Below the pieces are notes generated by a model. It saw nothing but the letters and a program-made list of their open reading frames with translations, searched no databases and was not told where the DNA came from. A DNA stretch of 64,000 bases from Macrothele yani (lineage: Eukaryota > Arthropoda > Arachnida > Araneae > Macrothelidae): the NCBI GenBank assembly GCA_039090855.1, contig CM077027.1, positions 104,512,424 to 104,576,423 on the forward strand, written 5' to 3'. The position numbers and the translations under genes are program-made. Of the stretch, positions 1 to 10,615 are shown piece after piece. Positions within the stretch are counted from its first letter, which is position 1, and each line of letters begins with the position of its first letter.

Positions 1-157
1 GGGAAATATCGTAGCATCAAAAATTTACAAATAATGAAGCTCATGCTACTGCCGTACTTGGTACACTTCCTTTAAAATTTTGTGCTTTTAGTGTAACCAG
101 CGAAGCGAACCTTTCACAAACAGCAGCTCAGTTATAATTTACCTAGCTACAAAACAA

Positions 158-160
<3 letters not shown>

Positions 161-203
<43 letters not shown>
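161..203. repeat. (CA)n microsatellite
   Basis: An uninterrupted run of about 21 CA units. The rest of bases 1-234 shows nothing else recognisable. Confidence 0.97.
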
Positions 204-204
<1 letters not shown>

Positions 205-234
205 GGCCACTGAATGAGAAACCTTTATGCAGAT

Positions 235-1453
235 ATACGCTGAAGAGCAATTGAATTAAGGACAGCTGGCGTTATGCAAATGTGGCGCTGTGGACGGCCC
301 TGTAAATGGAAACGACATGACGTATGCAGCGATCCGACAATATAAGGAGTGATACGACGGGAATCAGTAAGAGTCGGACGCAGTATGGGTAAGACAAGGG
401 ATCTAAGCGCATGTGATCGTGGGCAAATTGTCGGGGCCCGACGAATGGGTCACTCCATCTCGAAAGTCGTGCAGGCACTGGGATTTTCACGAGCAACTGT
501 GTCCCGGGCGCCCCGTGAGTACATCGAATCCGGTAAAACCATCCGCGCACGGGCCAACTGCCGCGGACAATAGCGTGTGGATGAGCGGGGTCATCGTCGG
601 CTAGCTCGCATTGCAACAGCGGATAGACGGGCCACAGTGCAAGAAATCACTCGGCAATTTAACGCTGGTGCACAAAAACGTGTAACCATCCAGAACCATC
701 TCCTCGCTATGGGGTACAGAAGCAATCGTCAGACGAGGGTACCGGTGCTGACCGCACATCACAGGGTGCAAAGATTAGCATGGGCGCGGGAACATCTCCA
801 CTGCACCTTAGACATGTGGCAAAATGTTGCCTGGACTGATGAGTCGATATTCACGTAGGTACATGCGGATGGCAGGATACAAGTACGGCGCAAACCACAT
901 AAGGCGACGGATCCTTCGTGATAGCAGGGTACTCTTCAAGCTGGTGGGGGTGGCATTCTCGTCTGGGGACTGTTTACGTGGACTGAAATGGGACCCCTGG
1001 TGCGTGTCACATCGTCCTTCACGAGTCAACGTTACCGGGATATCCTGGACGACCATTTGCTCCCGTTTGTGCGTCTTCAACATCCCACTGGGGACCTCAT
1101 CCTGCAACAAGACAATGCACCGTGCCATCGCTCCCGAGTTGTATCCGAATAGTTGGACGAACACTCCACCGACGTGACCTTGCTTCCTTGGCCAGCTAGA
1201 TCACCTGACCTCAATCCCATCGAGGACATCTGGGATGCCATCCAGATAGATGTTCGTGGCTCTGCCCTCCCCCTCCATCAAATGTTCGTGAACTGTGGGA
1301 GCTTGTTCAGGGGTCGTGGATCCGTACGGCTTCCCAACGCTTCTGGTGTCTTGTCGAGTCCACGCCGAGACGAATCGCCGCCGTCATCAGGACGAAAGGT
1401 GGTGCTACACGTTACTGGACAGGTATCTCTAATTATATTGCTCTTCAGTGTAT
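235..1453 (+). mobile_element. Tc1-A copy 1, full-length Tc1-like DNA transposon
   Basis: The element is bounded by inverted ends: tatacgctgaagagcaattg at the left and the reverse complement of tacactgaagagc at the right (about 1440-1453), next to TA dinucleotides as expected for Tc1/mariner. It encloses a decayed transposase on the same strand. Two other copies of the family lie at 11500-12541 and 51621-52505. Base 1459, a few bases beyond its right end, starts a different TIR repeat (K). Confidence 0.85.
385..1260 (+). pseudogene. Tc1-A transposase pseudogene (DD36E-type spacing)
   Basis: This would encode the cut-and-paste transposase of the surrounding Tc1-A element. The start at MGKTRDLSACDRGQIVG fits a helix-turn-helix N-terminus (HSISKVVQALGFSRATVS). 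Catalytic motifs are seen in order: WTDES, QQDNAPCH and SPDLNPIEDIWD. Counting from the Asp of QQDN to the Glu of NPIE gives 36 intervening residues, so the spacing is DD36E rather than the usual DD34E; such spacing is described for the Incomer group of the IS630-Tc1-mariner superfamily. The frame breaks near 560-577, a stop follows the first Asp motif at 856-858, another stop is at 1150-1152, and about nine bases are missing near 680 relative to copy 2. It is therefore dead. Family assignment is confident; the subgroup is inferred from spacing only. Confidence 0.85.
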
Positions 1454-1458
1454 ATGAA

Positions 1459-2260
1459 CACTGTAAAAAAAATTCTGAAATTCACGAGACACTTTCCGTG
1501 ATTTCTTTCATGAGTTAACGAAACACATTTCTGATACAACTAGTTCCGTGAAATGACCGAAAAACTTTTGAATTTCACGGATTTTTGTACGCCAGAAAAA
1601 TTATGAATTTTCAGAAATCTTTCCGCAATTTCTTTCCTGTATTGACGGAAAATAATCGTTTTCAAGAGGCGTTAACGAAAAATTCTGAATTTTCAGAAAC
1701 CTCTCCGCAATTTCTCAATATTGACGGTAAATTACCGTTTCAAGAGGTGTTAACGAAAAAATTCTGAATTTTCAGAAAAATTTCCGCAATTTCTTTCCTA
1801 TTTTGACGGTAAATTACCGTTTTCAAGAGGCGTTAACGAAAAATTCTGAATTTTCAGAAACCTTTCCGAAATTCCTTTCTTTTATATTAACAGAAAAACT
1901 CCGTTCTCCCTTTTTCCGTATCCATATAACGAAAAATATCCGGTAATAGGAGTGATTCACAGGAATGCTTGCGGGTTTGACTCACTGTTAAATTTCCACA
2001 GTCTGTCGAAGTATTTGAAGTTCTGTAGTAAGATCGGATATTGTGGTAGTATATAGCATGAAGTTTTGTTACTGAGTCACAGGGTATTGCTTTCTCCCAT
2101 TTTGTGCATCAGATATTATATATTGTGTTAACGTAAGAATCCGGGTACTTAATTTATTGCAAAGGCGATTGCATGATGTGGATGTATCAGTCTGTGGAGT
2201 CCTTACAGCTACTGAAGCAGCTGCAGCTGACGTATCTCATGTTTTCAAAGCACCAAGCAA
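1459..2260 (+). repeat. K repeat copy 1 (left part of a TIR element)
   Basis: It starts with cactgtaaaaa and continues with ctgaaattcacgag, matching the left end of the complete K element at 56719. Homology continues through the unit rich in ccgcaatttctttcc and further to about 2250 (for example gggtacttaatttattgc). No right TIR is found, so this copy is 3'-truncated. It has no coding capacity. Confidence 0.7.
1600..1870. repeat. tandem repeat inside K, unit about 80 bp
   Basis: The phrase ctgaattttcagaaa recurs at about 1603, 1686, 1764 and 1846, giving a unit of roughly 78-83 bp. Each unit also holds ttccgcaatttcttt and a gttttcaagaggcgttaacg segment. The second K copy (56719-57962) has fewer units, so the array is variable between copies. 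Confidence 0.85.
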
Positions 2261-2845
2261 CCCTTCGTAAGTAACTAATGAATGTACATGATTTTCTGCA
2301 GCACATTTTGTCCGGTTTGGTGGGAGAAGAGATTAAAAAAAAAACCGCAAAAAAGAACAAAAACATGACACCTCGACGATTATGTTTTTCGATTTCAAAC
2401 TTTCCTCAACTATTTTCGCTTTTTTTGAAACCAAGGCTGAATAATCAAATGATAAGCTCCTTTTCTTTTCGTCCTCAATTCAGTTTCCAAAAGTTTTGTG
2501 GAATACATGTTACAGACGCATGCGCGGAGGAGGGAGGTGGGGTTCAGGGGGGGGGGGGGGTCAGCTCTCGCTCCTAACGCCTACATGGATATACAGTTGC
2601 TCCTAACTGGATATGGCCTGCTTACAGCTATACAGAGCTCTCACCAAAGCATAAGTCCTAGCTGCCCTACTGCTCATACCCTAGTGATATTAGGTGCGTG
2701 CAACAGTTCTACCCGTTTTTCATGATGCAAATTCCAAGTAAAAAAATTAAGTAACAAGTGCAACAACAGATGGCGCATGTGATGGCCAGAATGCTTAGAG
2801 GAGTAGGTTATAAAAGGGCACCAGGTATGCAGGCGCATCTCAGGG
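2261..2845. other. unassigned sequence with a G-run
   Basis: No family recognised. A run of about twelve G residues lies near 2549-2560. The short open frames here are low-complexity and I do not consider them genes. Confidence 0.5.
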
Positions 2846-2846
2846 C

Positions 2847-3163
2847 CGCGGGTGGCCTAGTGGTCAAAGTTCGTGACTGCCACGGAAAGGACCTCAGGTT
2901 CGATCCCAGTCAGGTACGAACGCTCGATCCACTAAATATCCGCCGTGCGTCGGATGGGCACGCTAAGCCGTCGGACCCCGGGTATTGGCCCCCGGTAATA
3001 AATAAGGGCGTCTTCCTCCCCCTTTCTACTTCGCTTTCGTGTCACTTTCCTATCGGGCACTCTAGCCCAAATCTCCTAGCTTCCTATTTCTAAGGGTTGT
3101 TTAAGACTTGGGATCAGACATTCCCTTCCTAAAATCCTCTACATATGATCTGATCTGAGGTGC
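2847..3163 (+). mobile_element. SINE-2 copy 1, tRNA-derived SINE
   Basis: The head resembles a tRNA: gtggcctagtggtca is an A-box-like segment and ggttcgatccc a B box, both Pol III internal promoter elements. A unique body follows (for example taagccgtcgga and cggtaataaata) and the copy ends in the short repeat gatctgatctga. A second copy with the same head, body and tail is at 44881-45197, which defines the unit at about 317 bp. Confidence 0.85.
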
Positions 3164-3208
3164 ATCTCATTCGTAAACAAGTTACCCAAGAGTTAACATG
3201 TCAAGCAA

Positions 3209-4790
3209 TACCCAGCAAAAACACAAGTGCTGGGAAACTGCTGGCCACCAGCTGGCAGTGATGGGTCACTGCTGGTTGAAATCTGCCGCTCTACGGCCCG
3301 GTAGCAGTCCGTTGGTGGCAGCGCTACCAGTTGGCGAGCCATTGATGGCCCTGCAGCATCACCGTGAATTGTGGGCCTCCAAGTAAGTGCCACTAGTGGC
3401 CCGTTGCTGGCAACCAATGCAACCCTAACAGCAGGTGGAAGCAACAGGACTGCGCATGCGCATAAGCAACACTTGCTGCGTCTCTCATGGTACCAGTTAG
3501 TTGAAGACGATGTTATCGCCATCGTGATATTTTAGTGGATGTTAAGAAAAAAAATCCATATGAAGAGAAGCGAATTAATTTCCTAATGAAATTCCACGTC
3601 GACGAAGATATCAGATTAAGCCATGAAATACTAGATTACAGAAATTGTTATTCATGGGAATGGAGTGGGTGAATAACAAGAAAAAATTTTAAACCTCTTG
3701 AAACAAATGTCCTGGAAAACCATTAAAAAAACGTTCGTTGGAAAAAAATGAATTACGCGTACAAAACTTATTAATTATTTGAAAGAAAAAAAAAGCAACG
3801 CTATGTGGATATAATGTACTCATCCATGGCTTGAATACACAAGACTGGGAGGAATTCGCTTCCAAAAATGACGAGAAGTAAAATAAAATATCTTTCCTCT
3901 TTAAAACAAATGTAGCTTCGGACAACGGAAAGGAAAGATACAACGTTAAAAATGTAACAGAATGTGACATGAACCCGGGTAAATATATATTAATTCAACA
4001 ATCTCCTATCAAGACGACAAGGACAGTACAGAACTTTGGAAAGCGACGCTAAGTATGTGCCCTCCTTGAAAATGAGTGAAGTTCTCTTAAGGTAAAAAAA
4101 AACTATCGTTACGTTGAAAAAATAAATTTATGAATAATATGAAACTGAATTTTATGAAAAATACATCGCAATATTGTAAAATGAGAGAGGGAACCATTCG
4201 ATTACACATTCCGCACGAAACAGACAGCTTCAAGCACACGCTTGTGCGTGGGAAATTAGTCCGGTCGGTAGAGAGCTCAGCTCCCACGCCGGCGGCCCTG
4301 GTTCGTATCAATCCAAATGGGCGTTTTTCCGGTCTGTTGAAAAAATTTCCTCAGCGCAGTGCTGTAATTCAAAAGTTTCGTAAGGGGGGAAAAAGCAAAA
4401 AGTTGCAGCTTTGGGAAACTGCGGTCATCCTTGATTTTTTTTTATGGCTACTTCTGGGAAATTAGCGAACAAGATTTGGCAAGTCACCAGTTACGTCACG
4501 TGGTTGCCGGCTGCCACTACCGGCAAACTAGCGGACCACATTAGGCTAGCCATCATTTCTGGCACGCGCTTGCAGGGCCACTGAAAGGCCACTTGTGGCA
4601 GCTACTGCCTGTGATGGACAACTGATGGTCCTGTTGTGGTATATGACAACTGATGGGGTGCCAACTGTTGGCCTGAACTGCTGGCCCTTCTGTTGGCCGC
4701 CTGGACATTTTATTGACGGTTTGGCAGCAGCAACATAGTGCTCGGCCATTGCTGGCAGTGCTGGCCCAGCAAGACTGTTTTTTCTGGGTA
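3209..4790. mobile_element. N element copy 1, non-autonomous TIR transposon
   Basis: It begins tacccagcaaaaacacaag and ends with the inverted form gactgttttttctgggta. About 330 bp at the left and 240 bp at the right are dense in short ctggc/gccag words in both orientations. A second copy of the same structure lies at 28424-29968 with shared internal sequence such as cacgtcgacgaagatatcag. No transposase was found, so it is probably non-autonomous. Superfamily unknown; the subterminal repeats are hAT- or CACTA-like in style only. Confidence 0.75.
4243..4314 (+). other. tRNA-like segment within N copy 1
   Basis: A stretch with a D-arm-like ccggtcggtagagagctcag and a T-arm-like ggttcgtatcaatcc. 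The equivalent place in N copy 2 (about 29464-29535) reads ccagttggtagaacgctcgc and ggttcgtttcc. This looks like a degraded tRNA-derived insertion inherited by the family. Folding was not computed. Confidence 0.4.
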
Positions 4791-4842
4791 AGGATCATTC
4801 CTGATCTCAAAGACTACAATTTTGTGACGATTATACTGTATA

Positions 4843-6517
4843 CCGGGTGTTTGTAATTAAACTGACACTACTCAGAGGCATCGGTAGCTCGATCGAACAA
4901 CCGGAATGGCACCAAACTTGGTAGGGGGGCGAATGACGACGTGGGAAGAAGGATGCGGCGAAAAAATTTCAGTTGCAAACGTCGCCGATAGGAAAAAATG
5001 TGGCGCTGTGCAATGTCAAAAATAGGTATAATGGACAGACAAATCAATAACAAAGACGAAACGGACTTGAAACTGCCTTTTATTCAGCACATTCATTTCC
5101 CCGGCGAGGACAACGACCACATTCAATGTGACCACCGTTCTCATGGACCACACTTTGCATCCGCTGCACAACATTCTCTACGGCTGAACGTAACATGTCA
5201 CAAGGAATGTTATTCAGAGTCCGTGATATGTTGTCCTTTAAGGCAGCTAAATTCGGGACCCCACCCAGATAGACCTTGGACTTCAAAAACCCCACAGCCA
5301 AAAGTCACATGGAGTTAGATCCGGTGAACGAGGTAACCATGCAACGAGAAAACTGCGACTAATGACCCTTTCGTTTGTGAAGTGATGCCGCAACAGCTTC
5401 TGTATCGATAGACCAATGTGTGGAGGCGCTCCATCCTGCATAAATATTAACCGATCCAGACATTGCCTTTGCTGGAGTTGTGGAACGACAAAACTTGTCA
5501 GCATATCGTGATACCTCTGCGCGGTAACGGTACAGGTTACAGGTCCTGTTGGAGTAATTGTCTCAAAGAAGAATGGTCCAACGATGAAGTCCGCTGTGAA
5601 GACACACCAAACAGTAAGTTTTGGTGAATGCAACGGCATTTCCTGAATTGAGTGTGGTGGTTCGGATGCCCAAATTCGACAATTGTGCGTGTTAACAGTC
5701 CTATTCAGATGCAAATGGGCCTCATCTCCCCACAGAATTCTCCACGGCCAAGCATCGTCGACCTCCATCCTGGCAAGAAACGTCAGAGCAAATCAAATGT
5801 CAATCGTTGATCATAATCGTTCTGTTGGAGTTGGTGCACGCGGCTGATCTTGTATGGATAGTAGTGGAGAACTAGCCGCAAGACTTTCCATACCGTCGTA
5901 ACATTCAAATTCAGTTGTCGAGCTACTCCCCGGGCGCTGCTGCTAAGTACCAGCAATGCTCCTCTGTGTGTCGTCGACGATCGCAGTCGCAACATCTGAA
6001 ATTGTCTCTTCCGACACCGGTTTCCGTCCTCTGCCAGGCCGAACTGTTAATGAGCCTGTTTCTTCAAACTTCCGAATCATGCCTTTTAATGCATTAATTG
6101 AAAGAGGGCCTTTACGTAGGTTGTGACGGGTTCATAACTCACGAAGGGCGGCAGCTAACTTTACAAGTAACGCGCGCTGTGGTAACGTAAGACGCATGGT
6201 GAGCTACGCTTGTCCTCGGAATGTCTTTCGGAACTTTCCCCAAGTCTTTATAGCCCGCATTACTGGCGCTGTTGTCGCCTACGTAGGCGTGAATTTGTAT
6301 TTTAACATCGTACCTGCGCTTTATGCAAATTCTCGGTTATGTTGACTACAACAGCGCCATATTCCCCTATCGGCGACGTTCGGAACTAATTTTTTTTTTC
6401 GCGGCATCCTTTTCCCCACGTCGTCATTCGTCCCCCTACCAAGTTTGGTGTCATTCCGGTTGTTCGATCGAGCTACCGATGCCTTTGAGTAGTGTCAGTT
6501 TAATTACAAACACCCGG
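4843..6517 (-). mobile_element. mariner-like element with ~175-bp terminal inverted repeats
   Basis: The left end (taccgggtgtttgtaattaa, 4841) is repeated inverted at the right (ttacaaacacccggta, to 6519). Similarity between the two arms extends about 175 bp, through the cgtcgccgatagg segment. TA flanks each end. The enclosed minus-strand transposase pseudogene supports the assignment to IS630-Tc1-mariner. Total length is about 1.68 kb, typical of an autonomous-sized member. Confidence 0.9.
5080..6197 (-). pseudogene. transposase of the 4843-6517 element, pseudogene
   Basis: Read on the minus strand, it starts at MRLTLPQRALLVKLAAAL. An N-terminal helix-turn-helix region is followed by a second one (GVARQLNLNVTTVWKVL). 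Catalytic motifs follow: WGDEAHLHLN, FMQDGAPPHIG and SPDLTPCDFWLWG, which give an all-Asp D-D-D triad. Forty-two residues separate the second and third Asp by my count, close to the DD41D group of this superfamily. The C-terminus continues to NGGHIEC after a frame change. Breaks seen: an in-frame stop about 22 codons in, a frameshift near 5950, one at about 5785, and one near 5285. It is inactive but not heavily diverged. A product of this type would cut and reinsert the element in the nucleus. Confidence 0.85.
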
Positions 6518-6539
6518 TATATTAAAAGAATAGAATGTG

Positions 6540-7037
6540 TTTTGTCTCAAACATTTATTTTTTCAAGACGACCATGGTTTCGCAGGGTATTGACCTGGCT
6601 CCATCAGGACGAATGGCACGTAAATATTCAAATTGCATATGATACCATAAATGATGTTTACAGTCACGGGTTTTGGTTAGTTGCTTCCACGCGCTTGATA
6701 AAAATAGCGTGGATGCCATGTCATTAACAAGTTGCGAAGACTTTTGATATATATGGAAAGCTTCCAAAATATCAAGTTTGGTGGTTGAATCTGGCTTGTG
6801 AATTAGTTTTGCTTCTTCAAAGAGAAATTTATGGTTCTTTTTGTAACAGTGTTTGGCCATCGATGACTTCTTTAGGTCACAGTTCCAAATGTAGGTTTTG
6901 TGCTCCTTCAATCGAAAACGCAAGGCTCTACGGTTCTGTCCTATGTACGAAGCGCCACATTCACATGGAATTTGATAAATTCCCCATGAGTTTTTGCCTT
7001 CAACATAGTCCTCTGATCGACTTACCAAGTCTCGCAA
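6540..7037 (-). pseudogene. Penelope-like element fragment, GIY-YIG endonuclease domain
   Basis: The minus-strand frame contains WGIYQIPCECGASYIGQ followed by RLKEHKTYIWN, then KHCYKKNHKFLFEEAKLI. The GIY and YIG half-motifs, the CxC pair between them and the downstream histidines match the C-terminal GIY-YIG endonuclease of Penelope-like retroelements. No reverse transcriptase is seen upstream, so this is a 5'-truncated 3' remnant. It abuts the mariner-like element ending at 6517. It is distinct from the Penelope pair at 46.7-51.2 kb, whose linker between GIY and YIG lacks the CxC. Confidence 0.8.
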
Positions 7038-7269
7038 CTACTGTACTATCGCTATACCAGAAAGCGCAAGATAGGTCACCACAGGTGTGTTCCTGCGCTT
7101 GACCGTGGCTTGCCGCAGTAGCAAGGTGACCAACGAAATTTCCCTCAAGGCAAAAATTACTCCGTCGTGACGGCGCTCTCTCCACAGAAAAAATAAAGCA
7201 TATTTACATTTGATTATCATTGTTCTTACGCCTTATAAGCAACAAATACATTTACTCCAGTATAAATAT

Positions 7270-7316
7270 TTGGTCTTAAAATTTCACGGCACCCCGGTTG
7301 GGGAACATTGCTCTAG
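7270..7316 (-). repeat. possible hAT-type terminus
   Basis: On the minus strand the text caatgttccccaaccggggt followed by gccgtgaaattt resembles the ends of hAT elements. No partner end was located. It lies directly beside a SINE-1. Confidence 0.35.
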
Positions 7317-7318
7317 AC

Positions 7319-7528
7319 TTTTTTTTTTTTTTGATTGGAGATTTAACGACCACCATGAGCTATAAGCAGTCGCCCGTCCCTAATTTAGGGTCACTGGTTC
7401 TAGGGAAGGGAGAGAGCCAGTGCCGTAAGACAAACACAACATCCATGCCTCACCGGGATTCGAACCCGGGCCCCTTACGGACGAATGATCAGAGGCCATC
7501 GCTTAGACCACTGCGCCACCGGGGCGGC
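7319..7528 (-). mobile_element. SINE-1 copy a
   Basis: tRNA-derived SINE on the minus strand. The head is at the right (A-box-like tggcgcagtgg, B-box ggttcgaatcc when read on the minus strand) and the oligo(A) tail at the left (T run 7319-7332). The body holds ttaaatctccaatc-type sequence before the tail. Ten further copies in this window share the same order. Confidence 0.92.
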
Positions 7529-7531
7529 TTG

Positions 7532-7748
7532 TTTTTTTTTTTTTTATTATTGAAGGTTTAACGACCACGTGAGCAACTCAATGGGCTATAAGCAGTCGCT
7601 CGTCCCTAATTTTGGGCCACTGGTTCCAGGGAAAGGAAAGAGCCAGCAGACAAACACAACATCCATGCCTCACCGGGATTCGAACCCGGACCCATCTCGG
7701 ACGAATGATCAGAAGCCATCGTTTAGACCACTGTACCACCGGTGCGGC
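7532..7748 (-). mobile_element. SINE-1 copy b, head-to-tail with copy a
   Basis: Same family and orientation as the neighbour, only three bases away. It lacks a few bases near 7650 and has a mutated head (accaccggtgcggc). The close same-strand packing suggests either insertion into the neighbour's A tail or a dimer. Confidence 0.9.
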
Positions 7749-7779
7749 TACCAGCAACTGAACAACGTGCTTTAAGGCG

Positions 7780-8222
7780 GGACCTACTCACGACGGCCTT
7801 TTTGGGTGTCGACAATCTGATCAGCTCTCAATTCGCTGTTTCGGCTGACGAATGACCAGTGATCAGTTGCTGGTGACCTGTAAAATTTATTCCTTCATAA
7901 CTGTCAGGATCAGGGTTCTATTCAGGGTTACATCAGGATTCTATTCAGGATCAGGATTCCTTTTACGGTTTCGACAATCTGATCTGCTCTCGATTCGCTG
8001 TTTCGGCTGACGAGTGACCAGTGGTTAGTTGCTGGTGACCTGTAAAATTTATTCGGTTATAACTGTCAGGATCAGGGTTCTATTCAGAGTTAGTAAGGGT
8101 TCATTCAGGATCAGGGCTCTATTCAGGGTTATAAAGGTTCTATCAGGATTCTATTCAGGATCAGGGTTCCTTTTAGGATTTCTAAAATCTGATCTTCTCT
8201 CGATTCGCTGCTTCGGCTGACA
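7780..8222. repeat. complex tandem repeat
   Basis: A unit with tctgatctgctctcgattcg and cgctgtttcggctgac occurs about three times (near 7815, 7975 and 8187), spaced about 160 and 210 bp. Inside each unit a short word of the type aggatcagggttctattcag is itself iterated, which accounts for the length difference. Non-coding. Confidence 0.8.
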
Positions 8223-8294
8223 CTACACTTACAAGTGGCATACCGAAAGTGTTTAACTGTTTAAAGAAATATATATTTATTTACGAATAATTAC

Positions 8295-8477
8295 TTACAA
8301 TTTTTCAAAATAAACTCCATGGACATCTATGCACTTCTGCATTCGATAAACCCATTTTACACATTCCTCTACCCAGTTTTGTTTTGGCAAACTATCAATT
8401 GGCTCAAAATAAGCATTAGGGTAAGGGGACCAGATATTGGAACACTGATTTGAGTAAAAAGGGCGTGGCGTCCCCAA
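8295..8477 (-). pseudogene. possible mariner transposase C-terminal fragment
   Basis: The minus-strand frame ends with VYRMQKCIDVHGVYFEKL, close in style to the C-terminal end of mariner transposases (R-x-x-K-C-I-x-x-x-G-x-YFE). No catalytic motif is present. The match is short, so it is tentative. Confidence 0.4.
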
Positions 8478-8783
8478 ATCGGCAGTTCATTTGGGGGCAC
8501 ATGCACGTACTCAAAATAAATATGCAAATCTTTTTGTCACAAAACTGCATTGCTTCAATAAGTGTGGTATTACATATGAAAATTTATGTCTTAAAAGGAT
8601 ATATCTTGTAGAATGTTGGTAATATTTATTGACAAAGTAGAACTATGATGACGAGAAGATATTAGCAAAAGTAAAATGCTTTACCTTAGGTATATGTGCC
8701 GAATTAAAATCAAGCTGCACACCAAAAATTTTTCATTTTACCAAAGTTCTTCGAGGAACTCAAAACAAGTGCAGTCGAAATTT
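8478..8783. other. unassigned AT-rich sequence
   Basis: No gene, repeat or structure recognised. Confidence 0.5.
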
Positions 8784-9012
8784 GACCGTGCCAGTGGTGC
8801 AGTGTCTTGGTGTTGGTCACTGACGATGATTCGTACAAGTTGGCACGGGTTCGAGTCCCGAATGAGGCATGGGTAGTGTGTTTGTCTTACAAAACTTTCT
8901 CTCTCCCTTCCCTAGAACGAATGTCTCTAAATTAGAGACTGGTGACTGCTTATAGTCCTTAGAGTTGCTTGCGGTGGTCGTTAAACTCAGAAAGAAGAAA
9001 AAAAAAAAGAAG
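8784..9012 (+). mobile_element. SINE-1 copy c, diverged
   Basis: Plus-strand copy. The head is degraded (ccagtggtgcagtgtc) but the B box gggttcgagtccc is clear. The body phrase gactgcttatag and an A-rich tail to 9012 identify it. This is the most diverged copy in the window. Confidence 0.85.
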
Positions 9013-9227
9013 TCAAAATTTGTTTTCACAAGAAGCATGTCGGAAAATTAGTACAACGAAAACCACTTTTAAGAGCATTTTTCATTAAAAATTTAACAAA
9101 CTAATGAGGAAGTGTAAATTCGAGGACATTTGAGGACAATTTGCGTCCCCAAAGGCATCAGACGTTTTTGGGGACAGTAAACTAAATTCGAGGACTGTCC
9201 TCAAGAATTGGGGACTTCTGGTCAGCG

Positions 9228-10600
9228 GGTCTGGTTCATTTGCCCGACGTTTACTTCACCGAAGGGTCACTTGACCGAAAATCACTTCACCGAAAAGATT
9301 GTTTCACCGAAAGATCACTTGATCGAAACGTTCATTTCACCGAAGGGTCTCTTGATCGAAAGGTACATTTTACCGAACGGTCACTTGATCGAAAAGTTCA
9401 TTTCACCGAAAGGTCTCTTTACCTAAAAGTTCATTTCATCGAAAGGTCATTTCACCGAAGGGTCAGTTTATCGAAAACTTTGGATTTCATTACAGGATCT
9501 GTTGAAGCATGGTGCAAGTTCGCCAGACAGACCACCGAAACGTTAGAGGATCATACTCAAATTGCACTTTTGATTTCCCCGTGTCACAGAGAACGCAAAG
9601 ATTTAGTTTTAAGACAAAAATAATTAATTTTAAGTTCCTAGGCCTCGGCTTAGGCCTTTTTAGTAAATTTTAATCATGTTTATAAGGTTTACATAAAAGT
9701 CATGTTCAGTGCTCATGTTCATAAAGTTTACATAAAAAGTAAAATTAATAATGTTGAACATGTTTTCAGACAAAAAGAATCAACTTTAGGTCCCTAGGCC
9801 TTGGCTTAGGCTTTTTTACCCAATTTTAATCGTACGAACTCATGTTCATAAGGTTTATATAAAATGTCAAGTTAATAATTTTGCACATTTTTTTAGGCAA
9901 AAAGAATCAATTTTAGGACCCTATGTCTCGGTTTAGGCCTTTTTAGCAAATTTTAACCATGCGTGCGTTCATAAGGTTTATATAAAAAGTTACTTGACAT
10001 TTTATGTAATGCTTATCAATATGAGTAGGGTTAAAATCTGTTAAAATGCCCTGCATCTAGGCCTACGGTAAAAAAAATTATGTTTTGCGGTTCAGTAAAA
10101 GTGGAACATTATTTACTTGATTTGCCATGTAACCCTTAAGAATATGAGCTCGGAGGATTTAAATTTCACAAAAAGGCACAGATCTAAACATTATAATTAA
10201 TGTTGCATTTCGAAAAACCTACTCATGTGAAGGTGTTTCATAGAAATTAAAAGTGTATTTTTTATACAATCCGATAATGCTTATAGGTGGCCAGTATTTC
10301 AAAAAAACCCCACCACACTCCAACAGATCTCTAACAACAAAATTTTAAGTTTTCGATAAACTGACCATTCGGTGAAATGATCTTTCGATGTAATGAACTT
10401 TTAGGTAAAGTAATCCTTCGGTGAAATGAGCTTTTCGATCAAATGTCCTTTCGATGAAATGAACTTTTAGGTAAAGTGACCTTTCGGTGAAATGAACTTT
10501 TCGGTCAAGTGACCTTTCGGTAAAATGTACCTTTCGATCAAGTGATTTTCGGCGAAGTGATTTTCAGTCAAGTGAACTTTCGATCAAGTAAACGATACCC
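9228..10600. mobile_element. P element: inverted arms made of an iterated ~21-bp motif
   Basis: The left arm (about 9245-9475) is a chain of variants of ttcatttcaccgaaaggtca. The right arm (about 10345-10590) is the same chain inverted (gacctttcggtgaaatgaac). Outermost bases also mirror each other: tggtcagcgggt at the left and ccccctggtcagc inverted at the right. The core (9600-10010) holds about three copies of another unit around taggcctcggcttaggcctt. There is no transposase. I read it as a non-autonomous element with minisatellite-like termini. Confidence 0.75.
9590..10010. repeat. core tandem repeat of the P element
   Basis: Three imperfect units, each with a taggcct-cggcttaggc segment followed by cataaggtttatataaaa, begin near 9630, 9790 and 9910. 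The spacing is about 120-160 bp. Confidence 0.75.
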
Positions 10601-10615
10601 CCTGGTCAGCTTACA

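Noticed and set aside
161..203. (CA)n as a regulatory Z-DNA element
   Set aside because: An ordinary microsatellite with no gene nearby.
2278..2577. 99-codon plus-strand open frame
   Set aside because: Low-complexity composition, runs through a G homopolymer, no motif or context supporting a gene.
9245..9475. CRISPR-like array of ~21-bp repeats
   Set aside because: Repeats are imperfect and directly adjoining with no spacers, the array is mirrored at 10345-10590, and the DNA is eukaryotic.
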